Assembly (NCBI GenBank): GCA_012837865.1
Contig: DUQJ01000086.1
Location: forward strand, 1-51,405
DNA: 51,405 nucleotides
Source of the DNA: Clostridiales bacterium
GTDB taxonomy: Bacteria > Bacillota > Clostridia > Lachnospirales > Lachnospiraceae
Direction of reading: 5' to 3'
A program made the translations under genes and the position numbers. Below the pieces are notes generated by a model. It had not been told where the DNA came from. It saw nothing but the letters and a program-made list of their open reading frames with translations, and did not search any database. Of this stretch, positions 16,545 through 25,735 are shown one piece after another. Each line of letters opens with the position of its first letter. Position 1 is the first letter of the stretch.

Positions 16545-17357
16545 ATGAATAATAAAAAACTAACTATGGAAGAATTAAATTATGTTCAGAAAGAGATATC
16601 ACACAAAGGTAAAAGTATATCTAAAACATATATTTTAACTTTGGTTTTGGGTCTACTGGGAGTACACAAAGCTTACTTGGACAAAACTAAGTCTGGAGTT
16701 GTAAGGGCATTTTTGACGTTGCTAACCGCAGGGGTGTTGTTGAATATAAATTCTACTATGAGTAATATTAGTTTTAGCGCTAAAACTGCAAAAGAAGTAT
16801 TGGCCCAAAACGCAATATTAGCTGTAGTATTTATAAGTCTAACATTTATTGGTATAATATGGACATTGATTGATTTAATTCTTATTCCTAAATGGATTAA
16901 GGAGATAGATTTGAAAAATGAAGCCATTGCTACAGAAAAGGCTGTACAAGCCAGATATGTATCTGAACATCTATTAAAAGATCAATTGTCTAAACATTTA
17001 ATAGAGCAAGTTAAAAAGGAAGTGGGTGTAAAAATCAATGAAGAAATTGAAAAAGCCTTAAATGTCTTGCAAACAGGAGATAAACAAAAAGAGGTTTATA
17101 AATACAAAGCCCCTTTATTATCTGAAGACGCAATGGTGCATAAAGACATTAATCAAATAATTGAAGAGGACTTAAATCACAAAGAGGATAACAAAGAATA
17201 CCCAGATCATAAAAGCCAAGTTAATATAGACATATTAAAGCCTGATGAAATTAAAGAGGAATTTGAGGAGGATATACAAACAATATCTGTTCCATTAAGT
17301 GAACTTGTTGAAAAAAGCGATATTGATTATGGTGTAAGATCATTAAGTGTTAATTAA
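16545..17357 (+). CDS. TM2-domain membrane protein, 270 aa
   Basis: AAAGGAG precedes ATG 16545. Residues about 25-130 fit a TM2 domain: KTYILTLVLGLLGVHKAYLD (first helix and turn), a middle insert, and IIWTLIDLILIPKWIKEID (second helix, with the typical W.LID). The rest is a soluble, strongly charged tail with a helical segment (HLIEQVKKEVGVKINEEIEK) and an acidic end. TM2 proteins have no settled function. It precedes the stalk-domain surface protein and the Tad operon, so it may be an accessory of that membrane complex. An insertion of about 30 residues between the two helices is unusual. Confidence 0.75.
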   Translation: MNNKKLTMEELNYVQKEISHKGKSISKTYILTLVLGLLGVHKAYLDKTKSGVVRAFLTLLTAGVLLNINSTMSNISFSAKTAKEVLAQNAILAVVFISLTFIGIIWTLIDLILIPKWIKEIDLKNEAIATEKAVQARYVSEHLLKDQLSKHLIEQVKKEVGVKINEEIEKALNVLQTGDKQKEVYKYKAPLLSEDAMVHKDINQIIEEDLNHKEDNKEYPDHKSQVNIDILKPDEIKEEFEEDIQTISVPLSELVEKSDIDYGVRSLSVN

Positions 17358-17416
17358 TGATTTGCAAATATAATTTGATAATTAAAGTTATGTAAAAAAC
17401 AAGGAGGAATTTCATT

Positions 17417-19624
17417 ATGAAATTAAGAAGAAAAATAGGATTAATGTTAGCAATTATGTTGTCATTTAGTTTAGTGCCATCATTTGCTAGATTAACAGGT
17501 GAAGTTGTTCAAGCGTCAGAGTTTCAATACTCTTGGATGTCAAACATTGTTAAGGTATCAAATGATAGTGAATTAAAATTAGGTTCAGCACCAGTTGTGA
17601 CAATCAAAGAAGATTTTGGTGTTTGGGAAAAAGATCATTCAATTTATTTAACTGTATCTAATAGTGAATGGGCAGATACAATATTTGATGATGACGTTAT
17701 TGATGTGAGAGATAGAGATGGCAAAGTTGTAGTTTCTGAGACTGGAGAAAAACTTTTCCATATAACGAGAGATGGAACAAGAACTATAGCAATCACAAAG
17801 AAAACAAGTGAAGATGTTCCTTTCATGTTGCGTATTCCAATGTTAGTAAATATTGATGACAGAGCCAAAGATGACATTGTTTTAAAAATTGAAGGCGAGT
17901 CAACAGGCGTAAGGGATGCAGAACACGTGTTTGCAACAGTAAGCGATAGTAAAATTAACATTAGATTTAATGAAAAAGATGATATGGTTAAATTTGCGAC
18001 AAGAGGAACAACTCTTAATCCAATAAGAATTGAAGAAAACTTTGTAGGTGCTCTTAAAAAAGGAGACCAAATAAAGTTTGATATTAGCAGGGATTTTGAA
18101 TGGAACAATGATTACACTACAGGGCCTGCCATCTCAATTAGAGGGGGAGCTGATGGTGTATTTTCATTGAAATATGACAGACGTAAAAGTGATGAAACAG
18201 TTATGGTTGTTGAAGTAGACAATATTGACTCAAACAGGACTAGAAGAATTTCTTTTGAGATAAACGATTTGAATATAATTACTGAAGAAAGAAATAGTAC
18301 TGATTATGGAAAAGTTGAGGTTAATATTTCAGGAAAAGACATTGAAGATAAATCTATTATTGTAGCAGAATATGTAGACTATGGTGCTGAATCTTCTGTT
18401 AAAGAAAAAGGAGAATTCTTTTCAGGTAGAAAAATTACATTGCCAGTTATAACACTACAGGAAAGCGTAAGAGATTCAGTTAGATTTGACAGGCCTATTG
18501 ATATTGATTTCCCACAATGGGTAAATGTTATTGGCATTAAATCTGCTAAATTAGATGGTGTAGATGTTACAACAGAATTTGAAGAAGGTTTTGATTTAAA
18601 TAAAGAAAGATTAGATAAAGAAGGAAAAGATAAAGAAATTGTGTATTCAGGTACAGTGAGATTTGAGCCAAAATCCACTTCTAAAGCAATTAAATTAGAA
18701 GTTGAATTTATAATTGAAACCAAAGCAAATGCTAAGGGAGATATTGATGTTGAATTTAGTGGTAGAGCATTTGACAAAAGTGACATTGTGCAAACAGTTG
18801 GCAATGTAAAGCCTGTTATTGAAGTCACAGCTGATAAGACTAATTTAAATGTTGGTTTCAAAGACCAAAAGGTTGGTAACATTTACATTAAAGAAACTGA
18901 AAAAGACGCTATACAAAAAGGTTATATGTTAATTCAAATTGATGATTTCATGCATGGAAGATGGGATAAAGAACCAGTTGTGAAGGTTACAGAAGGTGAC
19001 ATTAGAATTGGTGAAATTAAATTAATTGACAATGAAACATTATCAATTGAAATAAGATCTACATCTAGAAAGCTATCTACTATTGAAATATCTGAAGTAA
19101 TTATGACTACTAATAGAGCTGTGGCTGATGGAGTATATGACATTAATGTTTTCGGTAATGCCATTATTGACAAAGGTTTACAAGGCAGTGATTGGGAAAA
19201 AGGTTATGATTCTCCTTATATAACTATTGGTGAACAATATGAAGAAAAAGAAAAAATATCCTTTGTTATTGGTCAATCAATATATACAGCTGGTGAAGAA
19301 AAAATTAATATGGATGCAGCTCCATATATTGATGAAAATGGAAGAACAATGGTTCCAGTAAGATATGTTGCAGAAGCTATTGGGGTTTTACAACAAAATA
19401 TTTTATGGAGTGATAGAACAGTAACAATTTTTACACCAAAAAATCAGATTGTACAAGTTAAAATTGATACACCTATAATAACAATCAATGGTGCAAGTAT
19501 TCAGATGGATACACAGGCAGTCATAAATGATAATAGAACTTATCTTCCTATTTCTTGGATTGCAAGAGTTCTAGATATTCCATACACATGGGAAGGTAAC
19601 ACTAAAACAGTAACATTTAATTAA
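17417..19624 (+). CDS. secreted protein with C-terminal copper-amine-oxidase-N-type stalk domain, 735 aa
   Basis: AAGGAGG precedes ATG 17417. A signal peptide is clear: basic MKLRRK, a hydrophobic core, and a likely cut near VQAS (about residue 35). The long middle (40-610) is beta-rich, with repeated Ile/Val-Asp/Glu patterns that look like stacked immunoglobulin-like modules. Residues about 620-735 form the stalk domain: GQSIYTAGEE, DENGRTMVPVRYVAEAIG, LWSDRTVTIF, NDRTYLPISWIARVLD. This is typical of cell-surface proteins in Clostridia and Paenibacilli. There is no sortase motif. Placed before the pilin genes, it is probably an adhesin or S-layer-like partner of the pilus. Confidence 0.85.
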   Translation: MKLRRKIGLMLAIMLSFSLVPSFARLTGEVVQASEFQYSWMSNIVKVSNDSELKLGSAPVVTIKEDFGVWEKDHSIYLTVSNSEWADTIFDDDVIDVRDRDGKVVVSETGEKLFHITRDGTRTIAITKKTSEDVPFMLRIPMLVNIDDRAKDDIVLKIEGESTGVRDAEHVFATVSDSKINIRFNEKDDMVKFATRGTTLNPIRIEENFVGALKKGDQIKFDISRDFEWNNDYTTGPAISIRGGADGVFSLKYDRRKSDETVMVVEVDNIDSNRTRRISFEINDLNIITEERNSTDYGKVEVNISGKDIEDKSIIVAEYVDYGAESSVKEKGEFFSGRKITLPVITLQESVRDSVRFDRPIDIDFPQWVNVIGIKSAKLDGVDVTTEFEEGFDLNKERLDKEGKDKEIVYSGTVRFEPKSTSKAIKLEVEFIIETKANAKGDIDVEFSGRAFDKSDIVQTVGNVKPVIEVTADKTNLNVGFKDQKVGNIYIKETEKDAIQKGYMLIQIDDFMHGRWDKEPVVKVTEGDIRIGEIKLIDNETLSIEIRSTSRKLSTIEISEVIMTTNRAVADGVYDINVFGNAIIDKGLQGSDWEKGYDSPYITIGEQYEEKEKISFVIGQSIYTAGEEKINMDAAPYIDENGRTMVPVRYVAEAIGVLQQNILWSDRTVTIFTPKNQIVQVKIDTPIITINGASIQMDTQAVINDNRTYLPISWIARVLDIPYTWEGNTKTVTFN

Positions 19625-19651
19625 AAACTCAACAAAAGATTAGTAATAGTA

Positions 19652-19747
19652 TTGACAGAAGAATAATTTTAACGATACAATAAAAAAGTCGATCGGATAG
19701 ATTATTTAGCAATTGAGCTAAAAGCTGTCCAGGTTGACTTTTTCATT
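19652..19747 (+). ncRNA. Promoter followed by a compact triple-stem RNA element
   Basis: TTGACA (19652-19657) and TACAAT (19676-19681), 18 nt apart, lead straight into three nested stems: AAAAAGTC/GACTTTTT (19683-19690 with 19736-19743), GGATAG/CTGTCC (19695-19700 with 19725-19730), and TTTAGC/GCTAAA (19705-19710 with 19717-19722). It ends in a T-run. It may be a small RNA or an attenuator leader for the pilin genes; it matches no riboswitch I can name. It could also just terminate the upstream gene. Confidence 0.45.
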
Positions 19748-19784
19748 GTAAATTTGTATATTAATAATGTGTAAGTAAAATTGT

Positions 19785-19820
19785 AATGAATAATGATATT
19801 ATAATGAATAATGATATTAT
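19785..19820. repeat. 18-bp tandem repeat, two copies
   Basis: AATGAATAATGATATTAT occurs twice in direct contact, just upstream of the first pilin gene. Confidence 0.85.
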
Positions 19821-19854
19821 AATGTAATGCTGAAACAAAAGGAGGGATAATTAT

Positions 19855-20043
19855 ATGTTAAGTTTAGTTAAAAATAAAATGAAGAGTGATCGTGGCGCAT
19901 TAAATACGGTTGAAACATTATTGCTTTTAGCTTTATCTATTTTCGCAGTATTAGCAGTAGCCACTTACATTATGAAACCATTAGAAAAAAGTGCTGAAGG
20001 CATTGGACTTGAAATAGAGAAAATGGACCCCAGACATCCATAA
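19855..20043 (+). CDS. Flp-like prepilin, 62 aa
   Basis: AAAGGAGG precedes ATG 19855. The protein has a short basic leader (VKNKMKSDRG), then ALNTVETLLLLALSIFAVLAV, a hydrophobic helix with Glu near its start as in Flp/type IV pilins, and a short tail. Prepilin peptidase would cut after the Gly of SDRG; no such peptidase gene is in the window. It is the first gene of the Tad cluster and a likely major or minor fibre subunit. A second, similar pilin follows at 20180. Confidence 0.85.
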   Translation: MLSLVKNKMKSDRGALNTVETLLLLALSIFAVLAVATYIMKPLEKSAEGIGLEIEKMDPRHP

Positions 20044-20077
20044 GGAACTTCATTAATATTGTAGTATGAATAAATTG

Positions 20078-20147
20078 GAATTAAACACAAACTTTAAACA
20101 TATTTGATATTAGAATTAAACACAAACTTTAAACATATTTGATATTA
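20078..20147. repeat. Perfect 35-bp tandem repeat, two copies
   Basis: A 35-bp unit starting GAATTAAACACAAACTTT and ending GATATTA is present twice without a gap, just upstream of the second pilin gene. Confidence 0.9.
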
Positions 20148-20179
20148 TATTGTAGATTATATAATAAGAGGAGGAAAAT

Positions 20180-20425
20180 ATGAAAAACTTTATAATCAAA
20201 AGAATGAAGAGTGATAAGGCTGCTTCAGGTACAGTAGAAACAATTATAATCATAGCCCTAGCAGTGTTCGCTGCACTAGCATTATTTACATTTATATTAA
20301 CACCAACACAAAATGCAGCAGACAACTTAGGAAGTGGTATTGACGACTGGATGACTGAATTAATGGAGAGTCAAGGAAAAGGTGTGCCTGAATTTCAAGG
20401 TGACTTAGGTGGCGGTGGTCTTTAA
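20180..20425 (+). CDS. Flp-like prepilin, 81 aa
   Basis: GAGGAGG precedes ATG 20180. It has a basic leader (FIIKRMKSDKAAS), then GTVETIIIIALAVFAALAL, a membrane helix with Glu near its start, matching the pilin at 19855 (shared KMKSD/RMKSD and TVET). The tail is longer and ends in a Gly-rich stretch (GDLGGGGL). Its leader differs at the likely cleavage site (KAAS rather than RGAL), so the two may be processed differently. It is followed by a terminator, so pilin mRNA can be made in excess over the assembly genes downstream. Confidence 0.85.
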   Translation: MKNFIIKRMKSDKAASGTVETIIIIALAVFAALALFTFILTPTQNAADNLGSGIDDWMTELMESQGKGVPEFQGDLGGGGL

Positions 20426-20442
20426 TATTTGATTGACAAAAT

Positions 20443-20465
20443 AAGTGACTTCGGTCACTTTTTTG
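20443..20465 (+). terminator. Terminator after the pilin genes
   Basis: AAGTGAC-TTCG-GTCACTT forms a UUCG-capped hairpin followed by a T-run. Confidence 0.85.
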
Positions 20466-20571
20466 TTTATAAGATTTAATTATTATTTATTTTAACTAAC
20501 ATCACACAATTATATAGTATAATATGTGTAATGATATTTAGAATATATAATTAAGAAGGAGGCGTAAATTT

Positions 20572-21474
20572 ATGAATGGTTCAGAGTTATATTATTTAGT
20601 TTTGTCAATAGGATTCTCAATATCTATAGTAGCTCTAATTGCTGTAATTGTTTCACCAAAAACAAATAGTAATCAATTTTATTTATCTAATATTGAACAC
20701 TTAAATCCCAGCATGGTTAAAGTTGTGAATTTAATTGGAGGCGACTTGTTGTCTTTAATTCCTAAAAAAATACAAAAACAAAGCATTGCCAGTAAGGAGG
20801 TCAATGATGTATTCAAAGCTTCAGGAAACCCTTGGGGTGTTACTAAATTAGAATTTCTAGCATTAAGAGTAGCTTATGGGTTTATTGGGGGAATTATAGG
20901 AATTTTATTTTCAATATTTTTAAAACTAAGTCTTATGTTGGCAGCCATAATAACAATATTGTTAATTTATCTAGGCTGGAATAAGCCTATATCTGAATAT
21001 AGAAAGATAGCTGATGCTAAGGCAAAAGACTTTAGAAGGCATTTTGCGGAAATGTTAGATTACTTAACTATGATTATGGGTGATGGAACATATACATTTG
21101 CTAATGCAATTGAAGTGGTGTTACCTTATTTACCTGAAAGTGCTGTAAAGTTTGAATTTACTAAAGTTACTGATTCAATCAACGCGGGAATGACGGTGGA
21201 TGGGGCCCTTAATGACTTGTCTAGTAGATTGCCTTCGCCTGCTCTAGAAGCTTTTATAAATGCTGTTAATAACGCCAATACACTTAACACTCCATTAGAT
21301 GGACTTATGCGTGTTCAGGCAAAAAAATCCAGAGAGGATTTAGTAAATGAATTAGAATTAATTATACAAGGTTTACCAACAAAGACTATGTTGACTATTG
21401 CACCAGCATCTATACTTTCAATGTTATTAATATTTATGGTGCCAGTTGTGGTCGCATTAATATCAACACTTTAA
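20572..21474 (+). CDS. tadB: TadB-like inner-membrane assembly protein (GspF domain)
   Basis: AAGGAGG precedes ATG 20572. The protein (300 aa) has an N-terminal membrane helix, a pair of helices around residues 100-145, a cytoplasmic helical GspF-type domain (FRRHFAEMLDYLTMIMGDG...) and a C-terminal helix pair near 270-300. This is the TadB/TadC topology. TadB and TadC make the membrane platform on which the TadA ATPase acts. It is 20 nt before tadA. Which of the two GspF-type genes here is TadB and which TadC is assigned by order only. Confidence 0.85.
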   Translation: MNGSELYYLVLSIGFSISIVALIAVIVSPKTNSNQFYLSNIEHLNPSMVKVVNLIGGDLLSLIPKKIQKQSIASKEVNDVFKASGNPWGVTKLEFLALRVAYGFIGGIIGILFSIFLKLSLMLAAIITILLIYLGWNKPISEYRKIADAKAKDFRRHFAEMLDYLTMIMGDGTYTFANAIEVVLPYLPESAVKFEFTKVTDSINAGMTVDGALNDLSSRLPSPALEAFINAVNNANTLNTPLDGLMRVQAKKSREDLVNELELIIQGLPTKTMLTIAPASILSMLLIFMVPVVVALISTL

Positions 21475-21494
21475 AATATATAAGGAGTGATTAA

Positions 21495-23054
21495 ATGAGC
21501 AACACCGGATTACCATCCTTGTCTAATCTTGACTCAACAAAACAGACAGAAAAGGATTTAAATACACAAGAATTAACTAGGAAGGCTTATAGACAATTTG
21601 AATTAGATCAAAAAAATAGAAGTGGAATTCATAGAAGAACTGACTCTCCTGTAATAACGTTCGGGATGCTTGAAATAGCTCCTAAATGCTTTTTTGAAGA
21701 ATTGAAACCTTTAATTAAGGAAGTTAGTGCTGAAATTATTAATTCTATATCAGCCAGTGAGGCTACAATTCATATATCTAATCATAAAAAAGATCCTACA
21801 AATGTAGCTTTAAAAGAAACAATACTTTATATTGTAATGTCTGAGTTTAATAAAATAGACAGGACAAACAATGATGTAAAAATTCTAAGACCAATTGACA
21901 AAGATATCTTGTTAGCTGCTGTTATAAATGAAGTTATAGGACTTGGACCAATTGAACCATTGTGGGTAGAAAAAAAAGTCACAGAAATAATTTGCAACGG
22001 TCCAAAAGATATTCAAGTAGAAATTGATGGAAAAATACGCAAAGTTGTCTCAGTCAGCTTCAGAGATAAAGAACATTTAAAGGCTTTAATTGATAAACTG
22101 TATTCATCAATTAATAAACAATTGAGTCCACTTATTCCTAGAGAACGCGGTAGACTTCATGACAATTCTCGTATGTATGCAGTGCATGATGTTATAGCGC
22201 CACAAGGACCCAACTTTAACATAAGAAAGCACTCTGAAGATTATTGGGCACCAATAGATATAGTTAATAAAGGTACTGCTTCTCCTGAACTTATGGAAGA
22301 CATAGGCAACCTAATACATGCGGGCGTATCATTCTTAGTAATTGGAGGTACAGGAACTGGTAAAACTACATTACTAAATGCATTAACTGGTTTTTTCCCA
22401 GAAAATCATCGCATAGTTACTATTGAAGAGAACTTAGAAATGAAACCACATCCTAAGAAGCTTTTAGCTGCTCCAATGGAATGTTTGCCAGCAAAAGCTG
22501 GAGAAGGCAGAGAATTCGGAGTTAATGTAAGAGATCTTGTGCGCTCTTCACTTCAAATGAGACCAGATATTATACTGGTTGGTGAAGTTTCTGACGGAGC
22601 AGCTTATGACTTATGTCAAGCTCTTAACACAGGTCATGGGGGCGGGTCTACAGTCCATGCTAATGACTCTCAAGACTCCTTAAATAGGCTTAGGTCTTTA
22701 GTTTCTCAAGAAGAATTCGTTAGAGGTCCTGCTGTATTAGACTTAATTGGTTCAGCATTTGATATAATTATAGTGGTTGATAGAATGTCAGATGGGACTA
22801 GAAAAATTACAGAGGTGGCTGAATTAGGGAGAACTCCAATCCTGGCAGAAAATAAAGAATTGACCTTAGAGATTATTCCATTGTGGGATTTTAAATATGA
22901 AAAAGCAAATGTAAATGGTGAAATGAAACTAAAAGCTACTTGGAAAAAGATAAAAGAATTGTCTGAATACAGACAAAAAAAACATAGACTAAATTTAGTA
23001 AAAAGATTATCTTGGGATGAGTTATTAGAAATTTCAAACACAGATTCTGAATAA
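21495..23054 (+). CDS. tadA: TadA/CpaF-type pilus or secretion ATPase
   Basis: The 519-residue protein has the CpaF layout: an N-terminal helical part, a domain with GLGPIEPLW and EIICNGPKDI, FNIRKHSEDY, then Walker A GGTGTGKTTLL near 285-292, Walker B MRPDIILVGEV near 356-366, and GHGGGSTVHAND with the conserved His. CpaF/TadA hexamers drive Flp pilus assembly and in some cases retraction. It sits between the two GspF-type genes. TrbB/VirB11 conjugation ATPases belong to the same superfamily, so a transfer function is not excluded. Confidence 0.93.
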   Translation: MSNTGLPSLSNLDSTKQTEKDLNTQELTRKAYRQFELDQKNRSGIHRRTDSPVITFGMLEIAPKCFFEELKPLIKEVSAEIINSISASEATIHISNHKKDPTNVALKETILYIVMSEFNKIDRTNNDVKILRPIDKDILLAAVINEVIGLGPIEPLWVEKKVTEIICNGPKDIQVEIDGKIRKVVSVSFRDKEHLKALIDKLYSSINKQLSPLIPRERGRLHDNSRMYAVHDVIAPQGPNFNIRKHSEDYWAPIDIVNKGTASPELMEDIGNLIHAGVSFLVIGGTGTGKTTLLNALTGFFPENHRIVTIEENLEMKPHPKKLLAAPMECLPAKAGEGREFGVNVRDLVRSSLQMRPDIILVGEVSDGAAYDLCQALNTGHGGGSTVHANDSQDSLNRLRSLVSQEEFVRGPAVLDLIGSAFDIIIVVDRMSDGTRKITEVAELGRTPILAENKELTLEIIPLWDFKYEKANVNGEMKLKATWKKIKELSEYRQKKHRLNLVKRLSWDELLEISNTDSE

Positions 23055-23077
23055 ATAAAAAAGGAGGTTAAGACAAT

Positions 23078-24022
23078 ATGTTAAATTATGGACATATACC
23101 ACATGTTGCTACAGCAACCTTTATATTAATAATGTCAATATTAGTTATATATCTTATTAGAATAACGCTTAAAGAAAAAAGAGAAGAAGAAAATTTTGAG
23201 AAACAATTAAAGTTTGCAGTTAATCCAGGATTTGAGGAAAAGGCAAAAACAAGTTTTATTAATGATAAACTTAAAATACTACCAGAAAATATAATTAAAT
23301 CTGGTATTGTTGGTGAGAAATACAAGGTTGAAGATTTGCAAAGAAGATTAATTCTCATAGGAGCCTTATTGTTCACCATGACTACATTTTTTACACGTAA
23401 TCTAGTTGCCGGTTTTGTTCCTGTAATATTTGGATATATAGGATTGACCGTGTTAGCTATGTTTAAAATTAGCAAAAATAAAAATCTCATGGATGACCAA
23501 ATTCCAGCCTTTGTTAGCACATTTAAGGCTAATATTCAGGCTAATCAGCATTCTCAAAATGCAATGATTAGAGCTATTGACAACACTGCATCTCCATTAT
23601 ATGATGAGCTTGCATATGCAAAGGCAATCATGGAGGCTGGAGATTTCAGACCTGGAATTATAGCATTAAGACAAAGCACTGACAATGAAACATTGAGACA
23701 GATGGCATCCTGTATTGAATTAGCTTCATCTTCTGGTTCTAACATTGAAGCACAAATTGAAATTATAGAAGATATAATAGCTGACAAACAAGCTATTGAA
23801 CGCAAGAAGAAACTAGGCATTAATGAAAATAAACCATTATTTATAGTAGCAGGATTATTCATACCCATATCTTTTATTGGCTCATATGTATTAAGTGAAA
23901 TGCACAGAGACTTCTGGTTTAAATCACTTTTATCTTGGGTAGTGCTGATTGGTATAATGATTAGTATGATTATATCATCATATGCAACTTGGAAAGTAAT
24001 TCAAAAGGTAGATATAGGATAA
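23078..24022 (+). CDS. tadC: TadC-like inner-membrane assembly protein (GspF domain)
   Basis: AAGGAGG precedes ATG 23078. The protein (314 aa) has an N-terminal helix, a helix pair near 90-130, a soluble GspF-type region (PAFVSTFKANIQANQHSQNAM...), and two C-terminal helices. It parallels the gene at 20572 in topology but shares little sequence. It would pair with TadB beneath TadA. The next gene is 12 nt away and TcpE-like, so the operon runs on into conjugation-type components. Confidence 0.83.
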   Translation: MLNYGHIPHVATATFILIMSILVIYLIRITLKEKREEENFEKQLKFAVNPGFEEKAKTSFINDKLKILPENIIKSGIVGEKYKVEDLQRRLILIGALLFTMTTFFTRNLVAGFVPVIFGYIGLTVLAMFKISKNKNLMDDQIPAFVSTFKANIQANQHSQNAMIRAIDNTASPLYDELAYAKAIMEAGDFRPGIIALRQSTDNETLRQMASCIELASSSGSNIEAQIEIIEDIIADKQAIERKKKLGINENKPLFIVAGLFIPISFIGSYVLSEMHRDFWFKSLLSWVVLIGIMISMIISSYATWKVIQKVDIG

Positions 24023-24034
24023 GAGGTGAAATAA

Positions 24035-24472
24035 ATGAAAGAAGTAAGAGTTACAAATATGACATCTTTATTTAGCAAAGAAATGCTTATATATTCATTA
24101 TTTGATCTTAGATTACAGTCACCATTAAGGGTTGTAGGATTAATTTATTTTATATTATTATTCTTTATTGTTGGTATACCCATCTTTATGATATCTTGGC
24201 CACCAAATGTATACACAATGTTTTTGGCAATGGGAATCCCTTTTGGTGGTGCCTATTTAATGAGTAAACCAATTTGGAATGGAAAATCTTTCCTTTCTTT
24301 TTCTAAAACTCATGTGAGATATTTCACTAGACCCAAGATTTTATATGATTGGAAAAATAGATCTAATAACACTAATTATATTGTTAAAAGCCAAATACTT
24401 GTATCAAGACATGATGATTATAACGAATTGTATAGATTAACTAAAGAAGAGGAGGCGTTAAAATATGGCTAA
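24035..24472 (+). CDS. TcpE-like conjugation membrane protein, 145 aa
   Basis: A GAGGTGA site precedes ATG 24035. The protein has two adjacent membrane segments (residues about 30-75), then a soluble tail with KSFLSFSKTHVRYFTRPKILYDWK. This layout and the Y.TRPK...DW end resemble TcpE-type proteins of Tn916/pCW3-like conjugation systems, where TcpE is a membrane part of the channel. The match is by pattern, so it is tentative. It overlaps the next (VirB4-like) gene by 8 nt, which suggests coupled translation and joint function. Confidence 0.65.
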   Translation: MKEVRVTNMTSLFSKEMLIYSLFDLRLQSPLRVVGLIYFILLFFIVGIPIFMISWPPNVYTMFLAMGIPFGGAYLMSKPIWNGKSFLSFSKTHVRYFTRPKILYDWKNRSNNTNYIVKSQILVSRHDDYNELYRLTKEEEALKYG

Positions 24473-25655
24473 AGTTTTTTCAACAAGTATGCCCATAGGC
24501 GAAACTGCAACCGGTTTGCCAACTCCTGCCTTCTTTGACCCCCATTATGCCATTAGAATTAACAAGCCTCCAGTAACTTTAATTACAGGATCTCCAGGTT
24601 CTGGCAAAACAGTAGCCGCACTACTATTAGCATCCCATTCAGCACTGTTAAATAAAACAACATTTATTCTAGACCCAAAAGGAGATTTCTTGTCATTAAA
24701 ATTACTTGAGGACGCTGGTGAAATTGAAAATGTACATGTGTGGTCAATATTTCAAAATATAGAAGAAGGCACTGTTAGAGAAAGCAATATTGGCATGTTA
24801 GATCCAACATGCTTAACGTCTGATGTAAATGAAAATGCTAGTTTAACATTAGAAACAATCAATGCACTTGTGAAGAACATGTCAGCAAATCAACGTAACG
24901 CTCTAATACCAATTATTCAAGATGTAACACACTCCCCTAACCCCTCGATGAATACTATCAGAATGATTCTATCACGCAGTAGGGACGCAGAGATTTCCAC
25001 TCTATCGCATGAGTTGGGCCTAGCATTATCTATGCCAGCTGGGAAGCTATTGGTTGCTTCGAGCAAAATAAATAATAGATTAAAATTAGATAAAGGGGTT
25101 GTGGTTGCAAGTCTAATGGGGCTTTCCATGCCAGCAAGTAGCAAACAGGAAGATAATTACTTAGAAAAAGAGAGATTGTCAGTTGCTATAATAAGATTAC
25201 TTACTCATATGGTACTTGATGTAATGAAGAAAGTTCCCAAAACAATAAGTAAAACATTATTCATCGATGAAGCTTGGGCAGTATTTAATAACGCTTCCGG
25301 TAGAGACCTCATTGATGAAGTTTCATTATTAGGACGTAGCTTAAATATGGCAGTGGTGTTAGCAACTCAATCCCCATCACACGTTATGGGCAAAGAGGGA
25401 GGAGCTAACCTAGATACTACAATTTCAACAAGGTTCGCCTTTAGAAATACTAGTGACATTGATAATGAAATAACTACTAAAGCAATGTCTTTGCCAAAAG
25501 ATGCTGGATATGAAGGAATATTCAAAAATTTAGCTAACGGACAATGCCTAATGAAAGATAGTCAGGAGCAGTTTGCCTTCATTGATGTTATGTTGCCAGA
25601 TGGCTGGCTTGACATATTTGATACAACACCTTCACCTGAAGAGCATGATAATTAA
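24465..25655 (+). CDS. VirB4/TcpF-like conjugation ATPase
   Basis: The 396-residue protein has Walker A GSPGSGKTVAALLLA near 44-52, FILDPKGDF near 70, Walker B KTLFIDEAW near 264-272, and an LATQSPSHV motif. This is the C-terminal motor of the VirB4/TraC/TcpF group. The usual N-terminal VirB4 domain of several hundred residues is missing; the protein starts almost at the P-loop. VirB4-type ATPases energise pilus and channel assembly in type IV secretion. It overlaps the TcpE-like gene and lies inside a Tad operon, a combination that points to a transfer machine. Confidence 0.87.
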   Translation: MAKVFSTSMPIGETATGLPTPAFFDPHYAIRINKPPVTLITGSPGSGKTVAALLLASHSALLNKTTFILDPKGDFLSLKLLEDAGEIENVHVWSIFQNIEEGTVRESNIGMLDPTCLTSDVNENASLTLETINALVKNMSANQRNALIPIIQDVTHSPNPSMNTIRMILSRSRDAEISTLSHELGLALSMPAGKLLVASSKINNRLKLDKGVVVASLMGLSMPASSKQEDNYLEKERLSVAIIRLLTHMVLDVMKKVPKTISKTLFIDEAWAVFNNASGRDLIDEVSLLGRSLNMAVVLATQSPSHVMGKEGGANLDTTISTRFAFRNTSDIDNEITTKAMSLPKDAGYEGIFKNLANGQCLMKDSQEQFAFIDVMLPDGWLDIFDTTPSPEEHDN

Positions 25656-25735
25656 ACCAATGTTAATGATATTTACATTTAATTATAGCATTTATTAAAA
25701 AATTATTTGAATATAAGGGAGGAAGAAATACAGCC

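Noticed and set aside
17644-18882. Long minus-strand ORFs inside the stalk-domain gene
   Set aside because: They are shadows of a gene with signal peptide and recognisable C-terminal domain; no ribosome-binding sites.
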